Below, one piece after another: positions 27,237 to 35,854 of a DNA stretch of 64,000 nucleotides. The notes under the pieces are model-generated. The model saw only the letters and a list, made by a program, of their open reading frames with translations. It made no database searches and was not told the DNA's origin. The first letter of the stretch is position 1. The number at the start of each line of letters is the position of its first letter. Origin of the DNA: Ferrimonas kyonanensis DSM 18153 (GTDB taxonomy: Bacteria; Pseudomonadota; Gammaproteobacteria; Enterobacterales; Shewanellaceae); contig NZ_AUDJ01000027.1 of NCBI RefSeq assembly GCF_000425405.1, positions 1 to 64,000 on the forward strand, written 5' to 3'. Position numbers and translations under genes: made by a program.

Positions 27237-29315
27237 TCAATTAGCCGTTGGTTTTGGTGGAGTTTCCATCAGTTCCCGCAGTTCCGTCACAAAGGGCCCG
27301 GGGTTGACGGGGTCGGTCACCAGGTACAGGTGGTCGCTGGCTCGAGTGAGGGCAACGTAGAACAGGCGCCGCTCCTCGGCGTGGGGGTAGGACTCTGCTG
27401 CTGCCAGCATCGCCTCTTTGGCGGGGTGGCTACGGCGGCTCGGAGGAAAACCGTGTTGGTCACCCGCCGGAATCAACAGCACCACAATGTCGGCTTGGCG
27501 GCCTTTGCTGGCGTGAACGCTGTCGCAACGAAAATGCAGTTGGGGGAACTGCTTTGCCAGGGCTGCCAGGCTGTTGGCATCGGGCAGCTGAAATTTAAAT
27601 CGGGCCAGGAAATAGACACTTTGGCCCGATTTCACCCGCGAGGCGATGGCCTGAACCAGCTCGGTCAGCGGTTGTTGATTTGACACCAAGGTCAGCGACG
27701 GGGCGGTCGCTCGCTTGTGGGTCGTCATGGTTTTTGGCAACTGGGCCGGATTTTTACTGATGAAGGCGCTCGCCAGCCGGTTGAGGTGATCGTCAAAGCG
27801 AAACGTCTTATCCAACAAGGTGGTGGAGGTGGGGCCGAAAAAGTCACTGAAGCCCGTCATCAGGCTGACGTCACTGCCGCTGAACCGATAGATGGACTGC
27901 CAGTCGTCGCCGACGGCAAACAGGCTGCGGGCGTTACGGCTGAGACTGCGTAGCAACATGGCCCGAGCACGGGAGATGTCCTGAAATTCATCCACCAGCA
28001 GATGACGCCACTGACTGGTAAATCGGCCGCTGCGAACGGCCCGATGGGCCTGATCGATCATGTCGATGTAATCGATCTCATTATTGAGCCGAAGTTGGCG
28101 GTTGTAGGCCTCCAGCAGTGGAATTAGCAAGGGGGTCAACAGGTCGAGTTCCCGCCGGCTCACCGAGCCCAACCGGCCACGATGCCCCTTGAACTCCAGC
28201 AGCAGATCGGCCAACAGAGTCAGCAACCGTTTAACCGCGCCTTGCTGCTGCCAAAATAACAAACGGGCGTTGAGATCCAAACCGCGGTTTTTCAGCTGCC
28301 GGTAAAGCGGCAATACGCCGGCATTTGGGTGCAGGCTGGGATCCGACTCCAGTACTTTTACCGTCGCGCGTTTGAACTCGACCTGTTTCAGGCGAGTACT
28401 GATCTGCTCGGACACAAAGGACTGTCGTAAAGAGGCGCTGCCGGCCAGTGGCGACAGCGTCGGGGGGGCCTCGCTGGTCTGGCGAATAATGGCCAGCCCC
28501 AAGGCATGAAAAGTGGTGCAGGTCACGGCCTTGGCCCGTTGCCCAAGTCGCTTGGCCAGCCGCTCGGACAGCTCTTGCGCCGCTTGTTTGCCGTAGGCCA
28601 GGATCACGATCTCTTCGGCCCGGGCCTGGCCGCTTTCCAGCAGGTAGGCGACGCGGCCGATCAGGGTTGAGGTCTTGCCGCTACCGGCACCGGCAATCAC
28701 CAGGTTATGATCATTGTGGGTCACGCAGGCGATGCGCTGTTTGGGGGTCAGCGGGCTGGATTCGATGGTATCAAACAGCGCCTGGTAACGACGGCATTCG
28801 GTGTCGACACTGTGTTGGCGCAGCGCCCGTAACGTAGCCGGACTGGCGTCTGACAACTGCTGGATCAGGCCAAGGTCGCCGTGGTATTCCAATGCCAGAT
28901 CGTCCTTGCTGAGGCTGTCCGGCCACATCGCTCGCATCTCGGCGGCGTCGGCAACCAGTTGCTGCCAGCGGGAGCAGGGCATGTACCCCGATTGCAGACA
29001 GGCGGTCAGAGAGGCAGCCTGGCGTTTTAGCAATGGTGCCCGGGCCGACAACCACAGGGCGTTGGTGGCAGTCAGCCAGGCCTGAGCCTGACGTTTCGAC
29101 AGCCAAAAATGGCGCTGCTCGGCGTTATCCGCCTCAATCCGTGCACTGGTAAAAAGCAGGCCACTGTCCAGTTGTACTGGGCGGGTTATCTGTTGCCATT
29201 GCAGTTGCTGGCGACGTTTGCCCTGAACCAGAGTTAACCCTGCCGTATCGGCGTGGATCTCCAGTGACGACAGCGACAGCAGGCGTCCTAAAAGTGTACG
29301 TTTGAGGGGCAACAT
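27237..29315 (-). CDS. helD: DNA helicase IV (HelD), UvrD/Rep superfamily 1
   Basis: A 692-residue protein, near the 684 of E. coli HelD. A non-helicase N-terminal region (about 1-190) precedes the helicase core. Walker A is AGAGSGKTSTL at about 210, motif Ia follows, motif II is LLVDEFQDIS near 435, motif III is VGDDWQSIYRFSG, and motif VI is FYVALTRASDHLYLV near the C-terminus. HelD unwinds DNA 3'-to-5' and has a role in recombination. The gene lies between ovoA and pxpB on the same strand with gaps of about 95 and 70 bases. Confidence 0.9.
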   Translation of the reverse strand: MLPLKRTLLGRLLSLSSLEIHADTAGLTLVQGKRRQQLQWQQITRPVQLDSGLLFTSARIEADNAEQRHFWLSKRQAQAWLTATNALWLSARAPLLKRQAASLTACLQSGYMPCSRWQQLVADAAEMRAMWPDSLSKDDLALEYHGDLGLIQQLSDASPATLRALRQHSVDTECRRYQALFDTIESSPLTPKQRIACVTHNDHNLVIAGAGSGKTSTLIGRVAYLLESGQARAEEIVILAYGKQAAQELSERLAKRLGQRAKAVTCTTFHALGLAIIRQTSEAPPTLSPLAGSASLRQSFVSEQISTRLKQVEFKRATVKVLESDPSLHPNAGVLPLYRQLKNRGLDLNARLLFWQQQGAVKRLLTLLADLLLEFKGHRGRLGSVSRRELDLLTPLLIPLLEAYNRQLRLNNEIDYIDMIDQAHRAVRSGRFTSQWRHLLVDEFQDISRARAMLLRSLSRNARSLFAVGDDWQSIYRFSGSDVSLMTGFSDFFGPTSTTLLDKTFRFDDHLNRLASAFISKNPAQLPKTMTTHKRATAPSLTLVSNQQPLTELVQAIASRVKSGQSVYFLARFKFQLPDANSLAALAKQFPQLHFRCDSVHASKGRQADIVVLLIPAGDQHGFPPSRRSHPAKEAMLAAAESYPHAEERRLFYVALTRASDHLYLVTDPVNPGPFVTELRELMETPPKPTAN

Positions 29316-29409
29316 GGCAGTCAGGCGGTCACGAACAGGGGCGGGAATTACACCCTAACCCCGGCCAGGGTGCAATGCCTGACCGGGTAACTGCCGACTA
29401 ACTCCCCAG

Positions 29410-31515
29410 TTAGTTGCTAATTTTTCGCCAGATGCTCATTTGAGCCAGGGTGTGCTGGAATTTTCGTGCCGTTTCCCGAATGACGAACGGCACCTGGTGT
29501 TGTTGCAACAACTCAAACCGATGACCAAGAATCTCCTGCAATGCCTGGTCGGTGGTGTAGTTTTCGCCATCCACCTTGAGCCCACCTAACCACTGTTCCC
29601 TGGGGGTAAACTCTTCCAGCCAGGTGTAAGGGCTGACGATCACCAACAGGCCGTCGTCATTGATGCGGGCCGGAATGGCATTGAGAAACTGCCTCGGATT
29701 GGCCAGACGATCGATTAGGTTTGACGCCAACACCAGGTCATAGCCATCAAACTGGGGTTTGAGGTTGCAGGCGTCGCCTTGAACAAAGCGGACATTGGCC
29801 GGTGCCTCGACGAAGTCCAGTTGACTCAGGGTGACCTGCTTGTAGTCCACCAGATCCCCCTCGCAGGCAACGGTGTAGCGTTTCTCACCCCGCTGCAGTA
29901 ACTCATAGGCCTGCTGAATGAACCGAGCCGAGAAGTCGATGCCATCGACGTGCTCGAAGCGACGGGACAACTCCAGGCTGGCTCGACCAACGGAGCAGCC
30001 GATGTCCAGCGCTCTGCGCTGTTGCCGAATATGGGGAGTGATCAGATTGACGACGGTCTGGGGGAAGTTTGCCACGTCGAAGTAGGTGGGGCCGTAATGA
30101 AACTCCAGATACTGGGCGATGAGGGCGTCGGTTTCATAGGTGTTGGTGTACTGAGTGTCGGACACTGGCTGATGAGAGATCACGTAGCGAAACCCCGCAT
30201 GTTGATAGAAGTGACGACGAAAGGCGTAACGGGAATCGGCCAGGGCTTCGTTGCCGGTGGAGATCCAGGAGCCGCCTTTCATCAGGGTATGTTTGCCGTC
30301 GAACGTGGGGGTGGAAAAGTCGTCGTAGAGCGGGTGAACTTCAAAGCCACTGAAACCGTCGATGGCGGTTTCGGTCCATTGCCAGACATTCCCCACCACA
30401 TCGAAAATGCCATTGTGGTCGAACAGGTCCACCGGGCAGGAGGAGGCCCACTTATCCAGCAACAGGTTACCGGGAATCGTCGACCAGTTGGGGTTGTTGT
30501 CTTCCAGGCCCTGTCGCAGCTTCTGCCATTCCGCCTCGGTGGGCAGACGCAGAGGTTGCTGCAGCCGGGCCGCCTTCCAGTTACAAAACGCCTTGGCTTC
30601 GAGCTGATTCACCTCAACCGGCCAGTTCATCGGCAAGGGCACCAGCTCGGTGAGGTTGCGTTGCAGCCATTGCTCTCCCTGGCGCTGCCAGAACCTGGGG
30701 TGGCGCGCGGCGGTGAATTTCAGCCAGGCCTGGCCTTCGTCGCACCAGTGTTGCTGTTGCAGGTAACCGTCTGACTGGACGAATTCCAGAAACTCCTGGT
30801 TGGAAACCAGAAAACGGGACACCTGGAACGACTCCAGTTGCACTTGCTGACAACCATACTCGTTGTCCCAGCCATAGCTGTCGCGCTGGGGGCCCCGGCC
30901 CTGTGTCAGGGGACCGCCCTCGACTCTGATCATCGGATTGTCCGGGGCGATGCCGGTCAACGGGCAGGCCGGCCACTGAGGGTGAGGGCTGATGTGTTCG
31001 AGCGACAACTGCCGGATGATCACCGACGAGGTTTCTAGGTGAATGCGCTCGTGTTCGATGCCCATCAGAATCACCCAGGCCGGAGAGTCCGGAGTGATGG
31101 GCAGGGTCAAGGGCATGGTGTCGATGAAATGCAGCAGGGTGTCTTTTACCTGCTCTCGGTAACGGCGAACCTCTTGTACCCGCGGCCACTGATAGTGGCG
31201 CTCGTCCAGATCGTCCCAGGACATCTCGTCTACGCCAACGGCAAACATCGACTCAAACTTTGGGTTAATTCGCTGCGGTAGCCATTTTGCCAGGGTCAAT
31301 TTGTTGATAAAGAAGGTGGCGGTATGGCCGAAGTAAAACACCAATGGGTGTCTTAGTGGCTCTGGCTTGAGGTAAAACGCGTCATCGTTGTTGATGACTT
31401 CAAACAGGGATTCGTACAACGCCCAGGTGGTGCGGAAATAGTCACTGAGCTCCTGGCGTTTTACGTTGGTGTCGGTTCCGGAAAGGGACAGGGTCTGAGC
31501 ATTCCGTTTCATCAT
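29410..31515 (-). CDS. ovoA: 5-histidylcysteine sulfoxide synthase / mercaptohistidine N-methyltransferase (OvoA)
   Basis: A 701-residue bifunctional enzyme of ovothiol A biosynthesis. Domains in order are DinB-like (about 25-180, with the iron-site motif HERIHLE), formylglycine-generating-enzyme-type sulfoxide synthase (about 200-455; NVWQWTET, MKGGSW), and a class I methyltransferase (about 490-690; ALDIGCSVGRASLELS). It joins cysteine to histidine with oxygen, and the last domain methylates the imidazole after C-S cleavage by a separate lyase (OvoB), which is not visible in this window. Ovothiol is a redox-active antioxidant thiol. The start is ATGATG; the ribosome site is weak. Confidence 0.93.
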   Translation of the reverse strand: MMKRNAQTLSLSGTDTNVKRQELSDYFRTTWALYESLFEVINNDDAFYLKPEPLRHPLVFYFGHTATFFINKLTLAKWLPQRINPKFESMFAVGVDEMSWDDLDERHYQWPRVQEVRRYREQVKDTLLHFIDTMPLTLPITPDSPAWVILMGIEHERIHLETSSVIIRQLSLEHISPHPQWPACPLTGIAPDNPMIRVEGGPLTQGRGPQRDSYGWDNEYGCQQVQLESFQVSRFLVSNQEFLEFVQSDGYLQQQHWCDEGQAWLKFTAARHPRFWQRQGEQWLQRNLTELVPLPMNWPVEVNQLEAKAFCNWKAARLQQPLRLPTEAEWQKLRQGLEDNNPNWSTIPGNLLLDKWASSCPVDLFDHNGIFDVVGNVWQWTETAIDGFSGFEVHPLYDDFSTPTFDGKHTLMKGGSWISTGNEALADSRYAFRRHFYQHAGFRYVISHQPVSDTQYTNTYETDALIAQYLEFHYGPTYFDVANFPQTVVNLITPHIRQQRRALDIGCSVGRASLELSRRFEHVDGIDFSARFIQQAYELLQRGEKRYTVACEGDLVDYKQVTLSQLDFVEAPANVRFVQGDACNLKPQFDGYDLVLASNLIDRLANPRQFLNAIPARINDDGLLVIVSPYTWLEEFTPREQWLGGLKVDGENYTTDQALQEILGHRFELLQQHQVPFVIRETARKFQHTLAQMSIWRKISN

Positions 31516-31676
31516 TAGCAGTCCGTTTTTCTTTTGTAGTCAATACAGTGTAGCCAAAGTCGAGGCTGGCCCCGGGGCAGAGGATGACGCACCGATGAGA
31601 CAGTGCCATGACAGTGGCCGAATAGCAGACTACGGAAAAAGCGGCTTGGGGATCAGAAAAGTGAGGCTATAGACGC

Positions 31677-31705
31677 AAAAAGCCCGTCTCAAGGACGGGC
31701 TTTTT
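31677..31705 (-). terminator. Terminator of the first tRNA-Val pair
   Basis: Perfect 12-bp stem AAAAAGCCCGTC / GACGGGCTTTTT with a 5-base loop, seven bases past the 3' CCA of the tRNA read on the minus strand. Confidence 0.85.
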
Positions 31706-31711
31706 GCAATT

Positions 31712-31788
31712 TGGTGCGTCTGAGTGGACTCGAACCACCGACTTCCACCATGTCAAGGTGACACTCTAACCAGCTGAGTTACAGACGC
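31712..31788 (-). tRNA. tRNA-Val (GAC), copy 1
   Basis: 77 bases including encoded CCA. Acceptor GCGTCTG / CAGACGC, anticodon loop TTGACAT giving GAC, T-loop TTCGAGT. The whole sequence is identical to the copy at 41461-41537. It matches the E. coli tRNA-Val(GAC) pattern, reading GUC and GUU codons. Confidence 0.95.
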
Positions 31789-31793
31789 GAATT

Positions 31794-31870
31794 TGGTACA
31801 CCTGAGTGGACTCGAACCACCGACCCCCACCATGTCAAGGTGGTGCTCTAACCAGCTGAGCTACAGGTGT
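31794..31870 (-). tRNA. tRNA-Val (GAC), copy 2
   Basis: 77 bases including CCA; acceptor ACACCTG / CAGGTGT, anticodon stem CCACC / GGTGG around TTGACAT (anticodon GAC). Upstream member of a tandem pair, five bases from copy 1. Confidence 0.95.
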
Positions 31871-32040
31871 ATAGTCAAATACTGACCAAGCAGTACCGAA
31901 CGGGTCGTAATACTAATGAGAGCAGGGTAGCATGGCAAGTAAAATTAAAACTGAAATGGCTGACCGCTTAATCCCTGCGCACTGCGACGGTGTGATATGG
32001 GCCATAATAAGCGTATTCCATTGCACCCGAGGACCCCAAA

Positions 32041-33039
32041 ATGACCAAAGCCCGTATTGCCGTGTTCAGCAGTAAATCCTATGACAAGGATTCCATGAAC
32101 GCCGCCAACAGCAACTATGGTTTCGAGCTGGACTTTTACAAAACCCAGTTGACCGCCAATACTGCAAAATTGGTGGAGGGCTACGATGCGATCTCCTGTT
32201 TCGTGAATGACATGGTTGATGTTGATGTGCTGTCACAGCTGGACAAAGCCAACATCAAGATGATCGCGCTGCGCTGCGCTGGCTTCAACAACATCGATCT
32301 GGAAGAAGCCAAACGTCGCGGCTTTGTGGTCAGCCGGGTACCAGGCTATTCGCCGGAATCCGTAGCCGAACATGCGGTGGCCATGTTGCTGTGTCTCAAC
32401 CGTAAACTGCACAAAGCGTACTCTCGAATTCGTGAACACAACTTTAACCTGGAGGGATTGCTGGGGTTCAACCTGTCCAGCAAAACCGTCGGCATCATCG
32501 GTACCGGTAAAATTGGCCAGGCTACCATTCGAGCCTTGAGTGGGTTTGGCTGTAAGATCCTGTGTCACGACCCCTATCCAACCGATGTGGTTACCGAACT
32601 CGGCGCCACCTATGTGGATCTGGATACTTTGTATGAACAATCCGACGTCATCAGCCTCCACTGTCCGCTGACGCCGGAGAGCAATCATATGATCAATCGC
32701 GACGCCTTCGCCAAGATGAAGCCAGGCGTTATGTTGATCAACACCTCCAGGGGGGCGTTGGTGAATGCTTCTGACGCCATTGAGGCGCTCAAAAGCGGTA
32801 AGTTGGGCTATCTGGGCCTGGATGTGTACGAGCTGGAAGGGGATCTGTTCTTCCGTGATCTGTCCGGTCAGGTCATTCACGACGATGTGTTCGGGCTGCT
32901 GCTGAGCTACCCGAACGTGCTGGTAACCGGTCACCAGGGGTATTTCACCGACCTGGCGCTGGATCAGATTGCCGAGACCACCCTGGGCAACATCAAGGCG
33001 TACATGAAGGGCGAGACCACCGGCAACGAGGTGTTCTAA
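32041..33039 (+). CDS. ldhA: D-lactate dehydrogenase (fermentative)
   Basis: A 332-residue NAD-dependent D-2-hydroxyacid dehydrogenase, near the 329 of E. coli LdhA. The nucleotide fold has IIGTGKIGQ near 155-163. Catalytic Arg is in NTSRGALV, Glu in DVYELE and His in TGHQGY. It reduces pyruvate to D-lactate in fermentation. The ATG is preceded by GAGGACCCCAAA. It is monocistronic, with a strong terminator 21 bases after the stop and divergent from the tRNA pair. Confidence 0.92.
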   Translation: MTKARIAVFSSKSYDKDSMNAANSNYGFELDFYKTQLTANTAKLVEGYDAISCFVNDMVDVDVLSQLDKANIKMIALRCAGFNNIDLEEAKRRGFVVSRVPGYSPESVAEHAVAMLLCLNRKLHKAYSRIREHNFNLEGLLGFNLSSKTVGIIGTGKIGQATIRALSGFGCKILCHDPYPTDVVTELGATYVDLDTLYEQSDVISLHCPLTPESNHMINRDAFAKMKPGVMLINTSRGALVNASDAIEALKSGKLGYLGLDVYELEGDLFFRDLSGQVIHDDVFGLLLSYPNVLVTGHQGYFTDLALDQIAETTLGNIKAYMKGETTGNEVF

Positions 33040-33060
33040 CCCGGTAACACCGAGACCACG

Positions 33061-33086
33061 AGCGAGGCCTGGCGCCTCGCTTTTTT
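33061..33086 (+). terminator. Terminator after ldhA
   Basis: 8-bp stem AGCGAGGC / GCCTCGCT with a 5-base loop followed by six T. Confidence 0.85.
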
Positions 33087-33138
33087 GTTTGCTTTTTATG
33101 GCTGTGACGGTTATCGGCTACCTGAAAGCGTGCACGGC

Positions 33139-34155
33139 CTATGGCTCAGTTCGGCGCAGCCGGGTCGGGGAATGACGCTGGCGGTAATGGGTCGGGCTTT
33201 CGCCGCTATAGCGCTTAAAGGCGTTGGAAAAATTGGCCGTTTCGCTGTAGCCGAGGCGGTCGGCGATGTCGTCGACTCGCTCTCCTTGCCTTAACATCTC
33301 ACGCGCCTGTTCGACGCGGTGCCGATTCAGCAGTTGGCGGTAGCTGAGCTTATGTTGTGCCAATCGTCGCCGCATGGTGCGCTCGGCAATGCCCAACATC
33401 GACGCCATCTGCGACGCTGTTGGCATTTGAAACGGCTGCCGTTTCAGGTGAGCGTCGATTCGGGCGGCCAGATCATTGTTGGCCAGCGTCAGGCTTTGGG
33501 CCTGGCACCGGGCCAGGCAATCGGCAAAGGCCACTTGATCCCGATCCGGCATGGGCCGATCCAGCCATGCCAGGCTAAACCACATCTCGTTGCAGTGGTG
33601 ATCAAAGGACACCGGGCAGCCAAAATGAGCCTGGTAGTCGACAGTGTCCTCGCTGCCGCGGTGATTGAGTTTTACCGCGATTGGGGCAAAGTCAGGCCCG
33701 AACAGCCCATCCGCCACCTGCTTGATGGCCGCCAGATCCCGATCGGAGAAAATCTGATGCAATCGCTGTTCATTCAGCGGCTGGCCGTGAAGGCGCAACT
33801 TTATCGCCTGGTCATCGCTGAGAAAATCGAAATCAAACAAGGTAAAAGTAAGGTTGGCGTATTTGCAGACCACATTGAGAGCGGCACGAAAATCCGGTGC
33901 CGCCAAGATGGCATAGCCGAGCACCCCGTAACTCTCGATACGAAACCCCTGTCCCAGTTTGAGGCCGATGCCCGGATCGTGTGACTTCTCAGCCAGTTGA
34001 CGGTAGAAATCCACGTGTTGCCACCGCGAGATAGGGGTAGTCTCATTCTCAAGATCTTGGGCCGTCAGACCGACGTTGCGCAGCATCAGGTCAATATTCA
34101 GCCCCAGGGGCGCAACCGCGTCGATGGCGTTTCGAATCGCTTTAACACTGTCCAT
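33139..34155 (-). CDS. AraC-family regulator (OruR/ArgR-like sensor)
   Basis: A 338-residue regulator. The N-terminal domain (about 15-200) is the Arabinose_bd-type fold, with GFRIESYGVLGYAILAAPDF typical of regulators of hydrocarbon, aromatic or amine catabolism. The C-terminal AraC helix-turn-helix pair (about 235-330) ends with YSETANFSNAFKRYSGESP. It is divergent from a Baeyer-Villiger-type monooxygenase with 145 bases between the starts, so it probably controls that gene; the inducer is unknown. Confidence 0.87.
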   Translation of the reverse strand: MDSVKAIRNAIDAVAPLGLNIDLMLRNVGLTAQDLENETTPISRWQHVDFYRQLAEKSHDPGIGLKLGQGFRIESYGVLGYAILAAPDFRAALNVVCKYANLTFTLFDFDFLSDDQAIKLRLHGQPLNEQRLHQIFSDRDLAAIKQVADGLFGPDFAPIAVKLNHRGSEDTVDYQAHFGCPVSFDHHCNEMWFSLAWLDRPMPDRDQVAFADCLARCQAQSLTLANNDLAARIDAHLKRQPFQMPTASQMASMLGIAERTMRRRLAQHKLSYRQLLNRHRVEQAREMLRQGERVDDIADRLGYSETANFSNAFKRYSGESPTHYRQRHSPTRLRRTEP

Positions 34156-34300
34156 GTGTCCTCCTTGACTCCATTACCCTAGTTGCTTTGGCCGATAATC
34201 ACAATGGCCGACCGCAGTGACCATTCCAATCCCGGCGACCACCGGTTAGCTTTGGTACCCGTTTGTGAACTGAAACCGGCTCTGGCCAAAAGGGACAATC

Positions 34301-35800
34301 ATGACTCAAGGTGGCACCAAACCGCACACCACTGGTGAACAGAGGCAGCCTCGGGTGGTCATTGCCGGGGCGGGCATGACCGGCATTCTGACCGCCATCA
34401 CGCTTCGGCAGGCGGGAATCCGCGATCTGCTGATCCTGGAAAAGCGCTCGAGCGTGGGCGGTACCTGGCGTGAGAATCGCTATCCTGGTGTGGCCTGTGA
34501 TGTGCCGTCGCACTTCTACAGTTACTCCTTTGCACCGAACCCGGATTGGCAGCGCCGTTTTGCCAGCGGTGAAGAGATTCAGGCGTATTTTGAGCGAGTG
34601 TTTCACACCTATGGTCTGGGGACGGTAACCCGGTTTAACCAGCAACTGGTTCACAGTGAATACCGCCGCGGACGCTGGCACTTAAAAACCGACTGCGGTC
34701 ACACCTACCAGGCCGACTTTTTTGTCTGTGCCACCGGTATTCTGCATCATCCCTGCTACCCCAACATACCCGGACTGGATTCTTTTGAGGGCGCCTGTTT
34801 TCATACTGCCCGTTGGCCACAATCGGCACCGGTGGACGGCACCCGGGTCGGAGTGATCGGTACCGGCTCCACCGCCTGTCAGCTGATTCCGGCGCTGGCC
34901 GACCGGTCTCAGCACATCAGCGTGTTTCAGCGCACGCCGCAATGGATCATGAGGCTGAGTAACCCGGGTTTTGGCCCGACAACGAGACTGGCGCTGCGGC
35001 GGCTGCCACCGCTGCAACGCCTGGTACGCTGGAGCCACCAGTTGCTGCTGAGTCACCTGTTTTCAAAGGCGGTTATCGGTCGCAAGGTTCCCCACTGGAT
35101 CATATCGACCCTGTGTAAGCTTAACCTGCGATTCAGTGTGCGAGACCCGGTATTGCGGCGCAAATTGACCCCGGATTACACCGTCGGTTGCAAACGGTTG
35201 ATCATTAATTCCGAGTTCTATCGCGCCGTGCAGCGCGATACGGTGAGCCTGGAAACCGCCGCCATCCGCAAAGTGGTGCCCAAGGGGGTGGTCACCGACG
35301 ACGGCAAATTGCACCGACTGGATACCTTGATACTGGCCACCGGTTTTCGCCCCTTTGAATTTATGCGACCCATGGTGGTCATCGGCGAGGGGGGCGTGAC
35401 CATAGAACAGCAATGGCGCCATAAAGTTCAGGCCTACCGTTCGCTGTTGATCCCCGGTTTTCCCAATCTGTTTTTGATGCTGGGGCCCAACACGCCCATT
35501 GGCAACTTCTCCGTCATCGCCATGAGTGAAGTCCAGGTGAACTACCTGCTGCAGTTGATTCAACAATGGCAACAACGCCGGTTTGATGCCGTCAGTGCCC
35601 GCACCAGCGCCATGGAGGCGTTTAACCAAAGCCTGAAAGCCGGCATGAAAGGCACCGTCTGGTTAGGAGGGTGTCAAAGCTGGTATCTGGATAAGGACGG
35701 TGATCCGGCCATGTGGCCGTTCAGTTGGCAACGCTGGGTCGATGAGATGGCTGCGCCGCAGATGGATCATCTGCGGTTGCACCGGTACGGTAACGGCTAG
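34301..35800 (+). CDS. Flavin-containing monooxygenase, Baeyer-Villiger type
   Basis: A 499-residue FAD/NADPH enzyme. FAD-binding GAGMTG lies at about 24-29, the fingerprint FEGACFHTARW (pattern F-x-G-x3-H-x3-W) near 160-170, and the NADPH-binding GTGSTA just after. RENRYPGVACDVPSH is a conserved FMO/BVMO block. Such enzymes insert oxygen next to ketones or oxidise heteroatoms; the substrate is not predictable. The ATG has AAGGGAC upstream. The divergent AraC regulator is the likely controller. No partner hydrolase or dehydrogenase lies next to it. Confidence 0.87.
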   Translation: MTQGGTKPHTTGEQRQPRVVIAGAGMTGILTAITLRQAGIRDLLILEKRSSVGGTWRENRYPGVACDVPSHFYSYSFAPNPDWQRRFASGEEIQAYFERVFHTYGLGTVTRFNQQLVHSEYRRGRWHLKTDCGHTYQADFFVCATGILHHPCYPNIPGLDSFEGACFHTARWPQSAPVDGTRVGVIGTGSTACQLIPALADRSQHISVFQRTPQWIMRLSNPGFGPTTRLALRRLPPLQRLVRWSHQLLLSHLFSKAVIGRKVPHWIISTLCKLNLRFSVRDPVLRRKLTPDYTVGCKRLIINSEFYRAVQRDTVSLETAAIRKVVPKGVVTDDGKLHRLDTLILATGFRPFEFMRPMVVIGEGGVTIEQQWRHKVQAYRSLLIPGFPNLFLMLGPNTPIGNFSVIAMSEVQVNYLLQLIQQWQQRRFDAVSARTSAMEAFNQSLKAGMKGTVWLGGCQSWYLDKDGDPAMWPFSWQRWVDEMAAPQMDHLRLHRYGNG

Positions 35801-35810
35801 TCTAATCGTT

Positions 35811-35844
35811 GCCCGGCGACCGCATCGGTATGCGGTCGCCGGGC
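35811..35844. terminator. Hairpin between convergent genes
   Basis: Perfect 15-bp stem GCCCGGCGACCGCAT with a 4-base loop, exactly between the stops of the monooxygenase and the octaheme cytochrome. It has no T-run on either side, so its action as terminator is inferred from position and strength. Confidence 0.5.
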
Positions 35845-35854
35845 ATGCCAGTGA

